DNA of 64,000 nt, taken from assembly GCF_028622835.1 (NCBI RefSeq), contig NZ_CP117677.1, forward strand, positions 1,846,820 to 1,910,819. Direction: 5' to 3'. The stretch comes from Caloramator sp. mosi_1. GTDB taxonomy: Bacteria > Bacillota > Clostridia > Clostridiales > Caloramatoraceae. Positions 29,056-39,756 of this stretch are shown here, one piece after another. Made by a program: the position numbers and the translations under genes. Within the stretch, counting starts at the first letter, position 1. Each line of letters opens with the position of its first letter. Under the pieces are notes generated by a model. The model was given only the letters and a program-made list of their open reading frames with translations, did no database searches and was not told the DNA's origin.

Positions 29056-31130
29056 GGTGTTTGAAGTATCAATTTTATTTAGATGGGTTAGGCTGTGCAA
29101 ACTGTGCGGCTAAGATGGAAAAAGAATAAAAGAAATTAAAGGAGTAGAATTTGCAACTATTGACTTTGTTAATAAAAAACTTGTTATTGTAACAGAGAAT
29201 TTAGATACTGTATCAAAAGAAGCAGAGAATATTATAAAGAGCATTGAATCCCACGTAAATATGGTAAGTCTAAATGAAGCTAATAACGAAATTGAAGAAC
29301 AAAAGGAACTTAAGACACCATTTATTAAGTATTTAATTGGAGTAGGACTTTTTATAGTTATGCTTTTTACTAAAAATATAAATATAAAATTTGGTGTTGC
29401 TTTATTTTCATATATTTTAATTGGAGGAGATATTGTTTATAAAGCTTTTAAAAATGTTATTAAAGGACAAATTTTTGATGAGAACTTTTTAATGACAGTT
29501 GCAACGTTTGGAGCCTTCTTAATAGGTGAATATCCTGAGGCAATTTCTGTTATGTTATTTTATAAAATAGGTGAAACTTTACAGGATATGGCTGTTGATA
29601 AATCAAGAAAATCAATAAAAAACTTATTAAAGCTTAAGGCTGAATTTGCAAATCTATTAAAGGACAACAATACTATTATGGTAAAGCCTGAGGAATTAAA
29701 CGTAGGTGATATTATAGTTGTAAAACCAGGAGAAAGAATACCTGTAGATGGGATAGTATTAGAAGGTGTAAGTTCTATTGATACATCAGCATTAACGGGA
29801 GAAGCGATGCCAGTTTTTGTTGAAGGGGAAAGGAAGTTTTATCAGGAAGTATAAACATAGATGGTATATTAAAGGTTAAGGTAACAAAAACCTATAAAGA
29901 TTCTACAGTAAAAAGAATATTAGATTTAGTCGAAAATGCAGCTTCTAATAAAGCAAAAACAGAAAACTTTATAACTAAGTTTGCAAGATATTATACTCCA
30001 ATAGTTGTTGGTTTATCATTTTTATTAGCAGTACTTCCTCCGGTTTTAGGTTATGGTAATTTTAGAGATTGGATTTACAGAGCGTTAATATTTTTAGTTG
30101 TATCTTGCCCCTGTGCACTTGTAATATCAATTCCGCTTAGTTTCTTTAGTGGAATAGGGCTTGCATCTAAATGCGGAATCTTAATTAAAGGAAGTAATTA
30201 TATTGAAGCACTTTGCGAGCTTGATACAGTTGTTTTTGATAAGACAGGAACTTTAACTTCAGGAAATTTTAAAGTATCTGATATTGTACCAATGAATGCA
30301 TTTAAAAAGAAGATATACTAAAATATGCAGCATATGTTGAAGCCTTTTCTAATCATCCAATTGCTGCCTCTATAGTAAAGGAATTTGGCGAAGAAATTGA
30401 TAAATCGAAAGTAAGTGATTTAAAGGAAATAGCAGGTCAAGGAATAACTGCAACAGTAGAGGATAAAAAGATAATAGCGGGGAACTCAAAACTACTTGAA
30501 TCAAATGGAATAGAAACTCCAAAGGAATTAAAAGGTACAGTTGTTTTTGTTGCCGTCAACGGACTTTTAGCAGGATATATAACTATTTCAGATACAATAA
30601 AAAATACAAGTAAACAAGTTGTAGAACAATTAAAGAGTTTAAATATAAATTCAGTAATGTTAACAGGTGATAATAAAGTGGCAGCAGAAGAAACTGCAAT
30701 ACAAATTGGTATAAATGAGTTCTATTATGGACTTCTGCCACAGGATAAAGTAGAAAAATTTAACCAAATTAGACAGCGAACTAATGGAAGGGTTGCCTTT
30801 GTAGGAGATGGAATAAATGATGCTCCAGTTCTTAAGCTTTCAGATGTGGGTATTGCAATGGGGGCATTAGGTCAGGATGCTGCGATTGAAGCAGCAGATG
30901 TAATAATAACAACCGATGAAATAGAAAAAGTTTACGAAGCAATTGCAATTTCAAAGACTACAAGAAGAGTAGTTGTCCAAAACATTGTTTTAGCCCTTTC
31001 TATAAAAATAATGGTATTAATTATGGCTTCAGCAGGCCTATCTAATATGTGGGAGGCTGTTTTTGCAGATGTTGGAGTTGCACTACTTGCAGTATTAAAT
31101 TCCCGAAGAATATTAAAAATCAAAAGGTAA
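29052..31130 (+). CDS. cadA: Heavy-metal P1B-type ATPase, CadA/ZntA group (frameshifts)
   Basis: An N-terminal heavy-metal-associated domain (GLGCANCAAKMEKE) is followed by the ATPase core: TGEAMPV, the intramembrane metal site SCPCALVISIPLSF, phosphorylation site DKTGTLTSG, the HP motif FSNHPIAASIV and GDGINDAPVLK. CPC with the CadC partner points to export of Cd, Zn or Pb. ATG 29052 overlaps the cadC stop (ATGA); TTG 29061 is the alternative. Gaps near 29126, 29840 and 30311 split the frame. Total length is about 690 residues. Confidence 0.9.
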
Positions 31131-31140
31131 AGTTTGTAAA

Positions 31141-31180
31141 ATACCCCATAAAGTATAGTTAAAACTTTATGGGGTATAAT
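31141..31180. terminator. Shared terminator between cadA and pepD
   Basis: ATACCCCATAAAG and CTTTATGGGGTAT form a 13-bp stem with an A/T loop. T runs occur on the plus side (AATTTTTAT), so it serves the convergent genes. Confidence 0.85.
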
Positions 31181-31186
31181 TTTTAT

Positions 31187-32645
31187 CTATTTAATTTCCT
31201 TTAGAACTGCAAGTAGATAGTCCCACATTCTCTTTACAGAAGATATACTTATATGTTCATCTGGAGTATGAACATCATATAAATTTGGACCAAAGGATAT
31301 CATATCAACATCTTCTCCAAGTTTTTCTTTAAATAGACCACATTCAACTCCAGCGTGTATTGCAACTATTTCAGCATCCTTATCAAACATCTTCTTGTAT
31401 ACATCCATAAATAGCTGTCTTAGTTTTGAATCAGGGTCATATTGCCATTCAGGATAATCAGAATCGGCTATAAGTTCTGCACCTATAACTTCGGCAACTT
31501 TTTAGCTTGATTTAGTATATTGTATTTTAAACTTCTAACTGAACTTCTAACTGCAGATTGGAAAAGAACTTCATCACCCTTTGTTTCTACAACACCAAGG
31601 TTTGTTGAGCTTTCAACAAGTCCTTCTATTGCCATACTCATAGTTTGTATTCCGTTTGGAATTAAAACAAGTGATGCAATTACCTTTTTCTTTGTTTCTT
31701 CATCAAAACATTTTGCAATACTATTTTCAAGCTTAGTGATAAATACATTTACATTTGCATCTGAACTTCTTAGCTCGTTTTTAAGAGTTTTATCCCATTC
31801 ATTTATCTTATCTTGAAGTTTTTGAAGGTCAGTTGCATTTATTAAAATAGTAGCATCACATTCTCTTGGAATGGCATTCATTTTAGAACCGCCATTTACT
31901 TCAACTAAATCAAAACAAATAGTAGCTAAAAGGTCATCTAAAATTCTTCCCATTATTTTGTTTGCATTTCCTCTTCCTTTGTCTATTTCCATTCCAGAGT
32001 GTCCGCCTTTTAGGCCTCTTATACTAATTGTATAAGCAGCTTTATTTTTATCAGCATCTACAAAATTAGCCTTAACTTTATGAGTCGTTCTAACACCACC
32101 TGCACAGCTAACAAGAAGTTTACCTTCTTCTTCTGAGTCTATATTTATCAACATTTTTCCTTTAAGATTGCTTCCATCAAGTGCCATTGCACCACCCATA
32201 CCTGTTTCTTCTTCAACAGTTAGCAATACTTCAATTGGTGGGTGTGGGATATCCTTTGATGCAAGAATTGCAAGTGCATAGGCCATCGCAATGCCATTGT
32301 CTGCACCAAGAGTTGTTCCATTTGCATATATGTAATCGCCCTCTAATCTAAGTTGTATTGGGTCCTCTTCAAAATTATGTCTTGTGTCCTTATTCTTTTC
32401 ACAAACCATATCCATATGACCTTGTATAATTACAGTTGGAGCATTTTCATATCCCTGTGTGCCAGGCTTTTTATTATTACATTAAGTGCTTTATCTTGAA
32501 TAACCTCAAGGTTATGTTTTTTAGCAAAATCAACAAGATAATCACTTATAGCCTTTTCATTTCCTGAACCTCTTGGAATTTTGGATATTTCTTCGAAATA
32601 ATCAAATACTAATTGTGGTTCTAATCCTCTTAAAACGTCAACCAT
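31187..32645 (-). CDS. pepD: Aminoacyl-histidine dipeptidase (Xaa-His dipeptidase, M20)
   Basis: PepD splits dipeptides such as carnosine-type Xaa-His in the cytoplasm. The metal ligands are visible: HMDMVCEKNKD, GTTLGADNGIAMAYALAIL and TVEEETGMGGAM, then NIDSEE and the C-terminal HAGVECGLFKEK with SFGPNLYDVHTPDE. Restored length is about 485 residues, normal for the family. Gaps near 31410-31500 and 32420-32480 break it. The start ATG at 32645 has GGGAGGTAAT on the minus strand. It is monocistronic. Confidence 0.9.
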
Positions 32646-32739
32646 TTTATTACCTCCCTATAGGTTTTATTACATAAATATTATATGAAAATAAAATATA
32701 TTAATCAATCTTATTATTTAGAAAAATTATAAAAATATA

Positions 32740-32768
32740 TTGACTTAAAAATTCAGATAATTTATAAT
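32740..32768 (+). promoter_or_regulatory. Sigma-A promoter of the fructose operon
   Basis: TTGACT (32740-32745), a 17-base spacer and TATAAT (32763-32768) make a near-consensus housekeeping promoter 75 bases before the first gene. Confidence 0.85.
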
Positions 32769-32780
32769 AAAATCAAACAT

Positions 32781-32827
32781 AAACGAACACAAACAAATAT
32801 AAAATAATATTAAAACAAACACAAATG
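32781..32827 (+). promoter_or_regulatory. Operator-like direct repeats of the fructose operon
   Basis: AAACGAACACAAACAAAT (32781-32798) and AAACAAACACAAATG (32813-32827) are near-copies just downstream of the promoter. A/C-rich direct repeats of this kind are typical binding sites of DeoR-family sugar regulators; one is encoded two genes downstream. Confidence 0.6.
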
Positions 32828-32843
32828 CACAAGAGGTGTTGAA

Positions 32844-33101
32844 ATGAAAACAATAGAATATACGTTTAGGAGCGATATGGCACTACACGCAAGACCAACA
32901 ACAATGATAATAGGGGAGGCAAATAAATTTAAATCAGATATAAAAATAGAAAAGGGTAATATAGTTGTTAATGCTAAGAGTTTAATAAGCGTTTTAAGTC
33001 TTGTAGTAAATAAAGGAGATACTATAAAGATAGTGGTAGACGGACCAGATGAAGAGGAGGCAGTTTTAGCGTTAAAAAATATACTAACAAATTTAGAATG
33101 A
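32844..33101 (+). CDS. HPr-family phosphocarrier protein
   Basis: The intact 85-residue protein has His15 in MALHARPTTMI, the site phosphorylated by PEP and enzyme I, and Ser46 in NAKSLISVLSL, the regulatory site of HPr kinase. Both fall at the exact positions of standard HPr. It is the first gene of the fructose operon, so it may be the main HPr or a dedicated one. Its stop codon overlaps an in-frame ATG of the next gene. Confidence 0.9.
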   Translation: MKTIEYTFRSDMALHARPTTMIIGEANKFKSDIKIEKGNIVVNAKSLISVLSLVVNKGDTIKIVVDGPDEEEAVLALKNILTNLE

Positions 33102-33112
33102 TAGGTGATTTT

Positions 33113-33864
33113 ATGTTTGCAGAAGAAAGAAAAGCCAAAATACTTGAAATGATAAATTCGGGTAATAGCGTTAGAGTTTCAGAACTTTCCAGGCTATTTA
33201 ATGTATCTGAGGCAACAATAAGAAGAGATTTGATTGAACTTGAACAGGCTGGTTGTATTGTAAGAACTCACGGAGGGGCTGTATCAAGTACAAGTACAAA
33301 TTTTGAGCCTTCCTTTAGGGAAAAGCAGGATAAATTTTTAAAGGAAAAGGAATTAATTGCTAAAAAGGCAGCCTCGCTTATAAAGGATGGAGATACAGTT
33401 ACTATTGATTCGGGAACTACTACTCAATTTATTTCAAAATACATTAATGCTAAGAATGTAACAGTTGTTACAAACTCTGTTAATCTTGCGGATGAGCTAT
33501 CTGACAGGGAGGATATAGAGGTAATAGTAACAGGCGGACTTCTTAGAACAAAAACAAAGGCAATGGTAGGACCAGTTGCTGAGGATACATTAAAACAACT
33601 TAAGGTTGATAAGCTTTTTTAGGTGCAAATGGAATTTCCATAAAGTCAGGTGTAACTACTCCAAATATTGTTGAAGCTAACACAAAAAGAACAATGATAG
33701 AAGGTGCCAAAGAGGTATTCTTGTTAATAGATAGTTCTAAATTTGATGAGGTTAATTTTTCGCTAATATGCCCAGTTTCAAAGATAGATTACATTATAAC
33801 AGATAAACTACCAAAGGACTATGAAAGATATGAACATTTAGGAATAAAATTCATATTAGCATAA
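33113..33864 (+). CDS. DeoR-family transcriptional regulator of the fructose operon
   Basis: The N-terminal helix-turn-helix reads VRVSELSRLFNVSEATIRRDL, followed by the DeoR GGA motif (THGGAVS) and the sugar-phosphate domain (DSGTTTQFIS, TNSVNLADELS, and after a gap near 33620 GANGIS...IDSSKFDEV). The effector is presumably fructose 1-phosphate, by analogy with FruR. I prefer ATG 33113 because TAGGTG lies 5 bases before it; ATG 33098 overlaps the HPr stop. It likely binds the direct repeats at the promoter. Confidence 0.88.
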
Positions 33865-33878
33865 GAAGGTGATAGATA

Positions 33879-34801
33879 GTGATTTATACAGTAACATTAA
33901 ATCCAGCAATTGATAAAACCATTGTACTTGATAAACTTTCCTTAGGACAAGTCAACAGAAGCATATATTCAAGAGATGATATTGGTGGAAAAGGTATAAA
34001 TGTTGCAAAGGTCATAAAAAATTTAGGGCATAATGTATGTGCTTTAGGATTTATAGGGAAAGAAAATAGTGATTATATATATAGAAAGTTAAATAAATGT
34101 GGCCTTTGTCATGATTTTATTGAGGTGGATGGCGAAACAAGAACAAATATTAAGATTGTTGAAAGGGAAGAGGGAATTTTTACAGATATAAATCAATGTG
34201 GTTTTAGTGTAGATAATTTAGATTTAGAAAAACTTATAAAAAGCTTAAAAATAAAGTTGATGAGGATGATGTTGTTGTACTTTCTGGAAGTCTACCAAAG
34301 GGAATTGGTAATGATGTATACAAAATTATCATAGAGCAACTAAAGGAAAAAAACGCAAAAGTAATACTTGATGCAGAAGGACAAGCACTGAAATATGGAA
34401 TTGAGTCACTACCATATTTAATTAAACCTAATATAAATGAGCTAAAAACAATTGTTGATTGTAGTGAAAATTTAGAAGACATAAAGGAGGCAGTTAGGGA
34501 ATTTGTAGAAAAGGGAATAATAGTTGCAGTATCGATGGGTGAAAATGGAGCACTGTTATTTTCTAAGGAACAATGTCTATATTCAAAACCTATAAAAATA
34601 AATGTTAAAAGTACTGTTGGTGCAGGAGATTCAATGGTTGCAGCTTTTGCAATAGGTATTCACGAAAATATGTCTATAGAGGATACCTTTAGGCTTTCAA
34701 TTGCATCTTCAACTGCAAAGGTGACCAAAGAAGGTAGCCAAGCACCAGACAGAAAAGAAATTTTAAAATATATAGAAGAAGTAGAAATACAGAGGAGGTA
34801 G
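33879..34801 (+). CDS. fruK: 1-phosphofructokinase (frameshift)
   Basis: PfkB-family sugar kinase turning fructose 1-phosphate into fructose 1,6-bisphosphate. The start IYTVTLNPAIDKTI and the NDDIGGKGINVAK-like block (here SRDDIGGKGINVAK) bind the sugar phosphate. The catalytic STVGAGDSMVAAFA lies near residue 245. A gap near 34250 splits the frame before VVVLSGSLPKGI. GTG 33879 has AAGGTG upstream. It sits between the regulator and the PTS genes, six bases from IIA. Confidence 0.92.
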
Positions 34802-34806
34802 CAATA

Positions 34807-35251
34807 ATGGAACTACAAAAGATTTTATCATCAGAAAGAGTAGAATTTGATCTAAAATCAAAATCTAAAATGGAGGTAATAGAAGAACTAATAGACATTT
34901 TATATAAAGACGGAAAAATAACAGATAAAGATAAATTTAAAGGGGTGGTGATAAAAGAGAAGAGGAATTTACAACTGGAATTGGAATGGGGTTGCAATAC
35001 CTCACGGTAAGTCAGAGTGTGTAACAGAACCAGCCTTAGTTTTTGGTTTGTCTAAAGAAGGTATTGATTACGATTCGATGGACGGAAAACCGGCACATAT
35101 ATTCTTTTTAATTGCAGTACCTAATAATGCAAACAATGAACATTTGACAATTTTAAGTATGCTTTCAAGAAAGTTAATGTATGAAGACGTAAGAAATAAA
35201 CTTATAAATTCAAAATGTTATGAAGATGTAATAAATGCATTTAAAGATTGA
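34807..35251 (+). CDS. PTS fructose-type IIA component (frameshift)
   Basis: A separate EIIA-Fru domain of about 148 residues. The phosphorylated histidine lies in GVAIPHGKSECV (restored across a gap near 34968). HIFFLIAVPNNANNEHL is the conserved C-terminal block. It receives phosphate from HPr and hands it to the IIB domain of the next gene. Confidence 0.9.
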
Positions 35252-35265
35252 TGGGGGAAGTAAAT

Positions 35266-36619
35266 ATGAAAATTTTAGCAGTAACATCCTGTCCAACAGG
35301 AATTGCCCATACCTATATGGCTGCTGAAGCATTAAAGATAGCAGCAAAAGAATTAAATGTTGACATTAAAATAGAAACAAGAGGTTCTGTAGGTGTTGAA
35401 AACGAAATAACTGAAAAAGATGTAAAAGAAGCACACGCAGTTATAATCGCTGCGGATACAAAAATAGATAAAACTAAATTTAATGGTCTTCCAATGATTG
35501 AAGTTTCAGTTAAGGATGCAATAAAGGATGCAAAGGGATTAATTGAATCTGCTATGAAGCTTGAAAAGAAGAATAATTATGTTGATAAAGTATTTGAAGC
35601 AAAGAGAGAGGAAAAGAAAAAATAACAGGTGCATATAAACATTTAATGACTGGTGTATCATTTATGATTCCTTTTGTAGTTGCGGGTGGTATATTAATAG
35701 CCCTATCCTTTGCTTTTGGTATAAAAGCCTTTGAGCAAAAGGGAACACTTGCAGCAGCATTAATGGATATAGGTGGTGGAGGAGCATTTTCACTTATTGT
35801 TCCAATATTAGCGGGATATATAGCATATTCAATTGCAGATAGACCAGGTCTTGTACCAGGTATGATAGGTGGTGTTCTTTCAAGTAAACTTGGGGCAGGC
35901 TTTTTAGGTGGTATTATTGCAGGTTTTGCAGCAGGTTATGTTGTTGAATTTTTAAAGAAAACTATTAAATTACCTAAAACTATGGAGGGCCTAATGCCAG
36001 TTTTAGTACTTCCTTTACTATCAACATTGATAGTTGGTCTTGGTATGATTTATGTTGTAGGTACTCCTGTTGCTTCAATAAACAAGGCAATGGAGGGCTG
36101 GCTAAATAGTTTAAGTGGAGGAAGTGCAATTACTCTTGGAATAGTATTAGGACTTATGATGGCCTTCGATATGGGTGGCCCAGTAAATAAAGCAGCATAC
36201 ACCTTTGCAGTTGGTACATTAGCAGCAGGACAACCTTCAACTGTTATGGCAGCAGTTATGGCTGCTGGTATGGTTCCACCACTTGGAGTATTTTTAGCAA
36301 CGAGAATAGCAAAAATAAATTTACAACAGATGAAATAGAGGCAGGTAAAGCAGCGTTTTTCCTTGGAATATCATTCATAACTGAAGGTGCTATACCATTT
36401 GCAGCAGCAGATCCTTTAAGAGTTATACCTTCAATTATGATAGGTTCAGCAGTAACAGGAGCCCTTTCAATGGCGTTTAAGTGTACACTTGCTGTTCCAC
36501 ACGGAGGAATCTTTGTACTTCCAATACCAAATGCAGTTGGTGGATTACTGTTATATACAGTTTCAATAGTTATTGGTACTATAGTATCTGGTGTAATGAT
36601 AGCAACTCTTAAGAAATAA
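35266..36619 (+). CDS. PTS fructose-type IIBC component (frameshifts)
   Basis: The N-terminal IIB domain has the phosphocysteine in [15 protein letters not shown] linker of acidic and lysine residues leads to the IIC membrane domain: [51 protein letters not shown] and [19 protein letters not shown]. It transports fructose and phosphorylates it to fructose 1-phosphate. Gaps near 35622 and 36315 break it. A clear terminator follows, closing the operon HPr-DeoR-FruK-IIA-IIBC. Confidence 0.93.
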
Positions 36620-36646
36620 AAATGGGACCCATCGGTCCCATTTTTA
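36618..36646 (+). terminator. Terminator of the fructose operon
   Basis: AAAAATGGGACC (36618-36629) pairs with GGTCCCATTTTT (36634-36645) around CATC; the arms start inside the stop codon. Confidence 0.9.
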
Positions 36647-36799
36647 TTTGCATTCAAAACTTCCACAGTCAGTTGCTTCTTTATCCTTTGCGGGATTGTG
36701 GTGATTTACAATTTGTATTGAATTAAGTGTGCAGTAGTTTTGAGTTCCAGCGTGGTGTTTACAGTCGCTAACTGTACAAGAAATGTTTTTGTTTAACAT
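36644..36799 (-). CDS. DUF1540 small cysteine-rich protein
   Basis: Fifty-one residues on the minus strand: ISCTVSDCKHHAG near the start, YCTLNSIQIVNHH in the middle and TDCGSFECK at the end. The C-C-H-H-C-I-V-C spacing is that of DUF1540, often found in spore-forming Firmicutes and thought to bind metal. AAGGAGG precedes the ATG at a good distance. It is intact. Function unknown. Confidence 0.85.
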   Translation of the reverse strand: MLNKNISCTVSDCKHHAGTQNYCTLNSIQIVNHHNPAKDKEATDCGSFECK

Positions 36800-36930
36800 A
36801 TAGATACCTCCTTTGAAACGCCATAGGTTTTATTATTACAGGTTTATTTTTAGTTAAATACTAATAAAATATTCATTATTTTTTGTTATTTTTCATATTT
36901 TATAACTAAGTGATTGTGTGGAGGGAGAAG

Positions 36931-37627
36931 ATGAAAAGGAGGTATATTGCACTTTTTATAATTATACTTATGTGTATTATAGTTGCAGTTGGTGGAACGT
37001 TAATATTTGTAAGAAGTGATAGTGTTTTTAAGAGAACAAAAATTCAAATTCAAGGTATTATATTTTTGTTGATATAACAATAAATAAACTTTATCTATAT
37101 AAAGATAATGAACTTGTAAAAACATATCCTATAGCTTCAGGCCGTCCAAATACACCTTCACCTATAGGTGTTTGGAAAATTATAAATAAGGATACTTGGG
37201 GTGAAGGATTTGGAGGGAGATGGATGGGTTTTAATGTTCCTTGGGGAAAATATGGTATACACGGTACGAACGAGCCTTGGTCAATTGGACACGATGAATC
37301 AGAAGGGTGTATAAGAATGTATAATAAAGACGTTAAAGAACTATATAAAATAGTTCCAATAGGTACAACTGTTAGAATATATGGAGGACCATATGGTCCC
37401 TTTGGAGAAGGATTTAGAATTTTAAGGCCGGGAGATAGAGGTTCTGATGTTTATGAGGTACAAAGAATTTTAAAGGAGAAGGGATATTTTAAAGGGTATG
37501 TTAATGGAATTTATGGTGAGGATATGAAACAGGCTGTGTTTAATTTTCAAAAAAGAATGGCCTAAAAATGAGTAATGAAATTGGTTATAGTTTTTATGAA
37601 AAATTAGGTATTAAGCTAATGGATTGA
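36931..37627 (+). CDS. L,D-transpeptidase with peptidoglycan-binding domain (frameshifts)
   Basis: A membrane anchor (YIALFIIILMCIIVAVGGTLI) leads to a YkuD domain: VDITINKLYLYKDNELVKTY and the catalytic IHGTN...DESEGCIRMYNKD with its cysteine. The end is a PG_binding_1 repeat (LRPGDRGSDVYEVQRILKE and GIYGEDMKQAVFNFQKRM). It cross-links or trims cell-wall peptides outside the membrane. Gaps near 37048 and 37560 shift the frame; the true stop is TGA 37625-37627. Confidence 0.88.
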
Positions 37628-37629
37628 AG

Positions 37630-37658
37630 GGCATGCTTTTTATATGCATGCCTAAATT
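37630..37658 (+). terminator. Hairpin after the L,D-transpeptidase
   Basis: GGCATGC (37630-37636) pairs with GCATGCC (37646-37652), with TAAATT behind. The tail is weak. Confidence 0.5.
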
Positions 37659-37724
37659 AATTATTCACATAGGATAATTTTGTATTATAATTAGTATATA
37701 AATACTTTTAAGGGGTTGTCTGCT

Positions 37725-38567
37725 ATGTTTGATTTAAACAGTATGATTTCAATTATTAAACACATAACAGTCTTAAATGTAATTGACATTTTGATTGTAG
37801 CCTATATATTTTACAAGTTGTTTTCGCTAATTAGAAAAACAAGAGCTGAACAATTAGTTAAGGGCCTTGTATTTATACTTTTAGTTATGAAGGCCAGTGA
37901 AATATTAGGACTTATAACTCTTCATTGGCTAATTCAAAATACATTAACAGTAGGTTTGATTGCACTTATAATCATTTTTCAACCTGAACTTAGAAAGGCT
38001 CTTGAACATCTTGGAAGAAGTAAAATACTAAATAGAAGGATTTTTGATAGCGACGAGGAAGTGGAAAAAGTAGTAAATGAAATTGTAATTGCAGCAGATA
38101 ATCTTTCAAAGAGTAAAACAGGTGCACTAATTGTGATAGAACAGGATACAGGTCTTAATGATTATGTAGAAAGTGGTACAGTCATTGATGGCATAGTGTC
38201 ATCACAACTATTAGAAAATATATTTGTTGAAAATACGCCTCTTCACGATGGGGCAGTGATTATTAGAAAAGATAGAATTATAGCAGCCTCTTGTGTATTG
38301 CCGCTTACAGAACAGTTTGTATCAAAGGAGCTTGGTACAAGACATAGGGCAGCAATTGGTATTACAGAAACCTGTGATGCATTGGCAGTTGTTGTATCGG
38401 AAGAGACAGGTATAATTTCAATATCAATTAATGGTAAACTTGTTAGGGGTTATAATGCAGAGAGGTTAAAAAAGGTTTTATATGGAGTATTGAAGAAAAA
38501 TATTGAAATAGATACAACTTTATTTAAGAGGGTGAAAGTATGGCTGTCAAAGATAAACAGCAAATAA
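37725..38567 (+). CDS. cdaA: Diadenylate cyclase CdaA
   Basis: It makes cyclic di-AMP from two ATP at the membrane. Three helices occupy about residues 10-80. The DAC domain carries FVENTPLHDGAVII (DGA motif) and LGTRHRAAIGITE (RHR motif), both intact. The 280-residue frame is unbroken. ATG 37725 is preferred, with AAGGGG at 9 bases; an in-frame TTG at 37716 is too near the RBS. It overlaps cdaR by 28 bases, the usual arrangement in Firmicutes. Confidence 0.95.
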   Translation: MFDLNSMISIIKHITVLNVIDILIVAYIFYKLFSLIRKTRAEQLVKGLVFILLVMKASEILGLITLHWLIQNTLTVGLIALIIIFQPELRKALEHLGRSKILNRRIFDSDEEVEKVVNEIVIAADNLSKSKTGALIVIEQDTGLNDYVESGTVIDGIVSSQLLENIFVENTPLHDGAVIIRKDRIIAASCVLPLTEQFVSKELGTRHRAAIGITETCDALAVVVSEETGIISISINGKLVRGYNAERLKKVLYGVLKKNIEIDTTLFKRVKVWLSKINSK

Positions 38568-39744
38568 TGGCCGTAACGGCTTCTATTTTTATAGCTTTTA
38601 TACTTTGGCTTTATGTTATGGGGGAGAAAAATCCAGTTTTAGTTAGAACAATCGAGGATATACCGGTTACGCTTTATAATACAGAAAATGTAGTACGCTC
38701 TAATTTAGTTATGTTACCTGAACAGAACTTTACAATAAACCTTACTATAAAGGGAAGAGCACTTGATGTTTTTAAAGTTACTAAGGATGATTTTAAGGTA
38801 GAGGCTGATATGGGAGGATATTTAAAAAGGGGCGACAACAATATTCCAGTTGAGATAAAAGAAAGCCCCAAGGTATTGAAGTTGTCAGTGAAGGCATTTT
38901 CCCGTATATAAGGGTAAAACTTGATAATCTTGTTACAAAAGCTTTTCCTGTTAATATTAATATAACGGGGATACCAAAACAAGGGTATGACAATTTAGAA
39001 CCAGTTGTTAAACCATCTGAAGTATTAGTAATTGGGCCTGAGGAATATATAAATAAGGTTGCTTATGTTGAGGGGCAGGTGGATGTAACTGGTGCATTTT
39101 CAGATATAAATAATTCAATAGTAATAAAACCCTTTGACAGAGAAAGAAAGCAAGTATCATATTTAGAAACAGATCCAAGATATGTTGATGTGTTTGTAAG
39201 CATAAAATCTGCAAAGGAAGTTCCTATAAAGGTAGTTACAAAAACAATTTACCAAAGGGAAAGGTTATAAAGTCAATTAATTTAGCTGAACCTAAGATAT
39301 ATATATTGGGTGAATCAAATATTTTAAATAATATAAAGGAAATAGAAACAAAACCTATAGAATTACAAGACATCTATCAAACTACAATAAAACAGGTGGA
39401 ACTTGATGTGCCAAAGGGAATTTTTGAAAAATAAAGAAAAAAGTATACAAGTTGAATTAGTTGTAGAAAATGTTATACAAAAGGAAATAAAAGTTCCTAT
39501 AAATATGCAAAATCAAAATGGGGAATATATATATAATATTGATTTTGATGATGTAACTTTATTAATAAGAGGAATTGAAAGTCAAATTAATCAAATAGAT
39601 TTAAAACAATTTATAGCTACAGTAGATGTTGCAGGACTGACAGAAGGAGAACACGTTATTCCTGTCAGAGTTTCAAAACCAGAAAATTTTGAATTAGTAG
39701 TTATTGAACCAGAAAAAATAAAAGTAAAAATAAGCAAAAGATAA
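38540..39744 (+). CDS. cdaR: CdaR (YbbR-domain) regulator of CdaA (frameshifts)
   Basis: One N-terminal membrane helix (IMAVTASIFIAFILWLYVMG) is followed by four YbbR repeats outside the membrane, with recurrent blocks of the form PVxINITGIPKQGYD...PSEVLVIGPEEYINKV. CdaR controls CdaA activity. Gaps near 38878, 39245 and 39418 break it. The glmM gene that often follows is not here; a COG2509 flavoprotein follows instead. Confidence 0.9.
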
Positions 39745-39756
39745 TGGAGGTATTTT

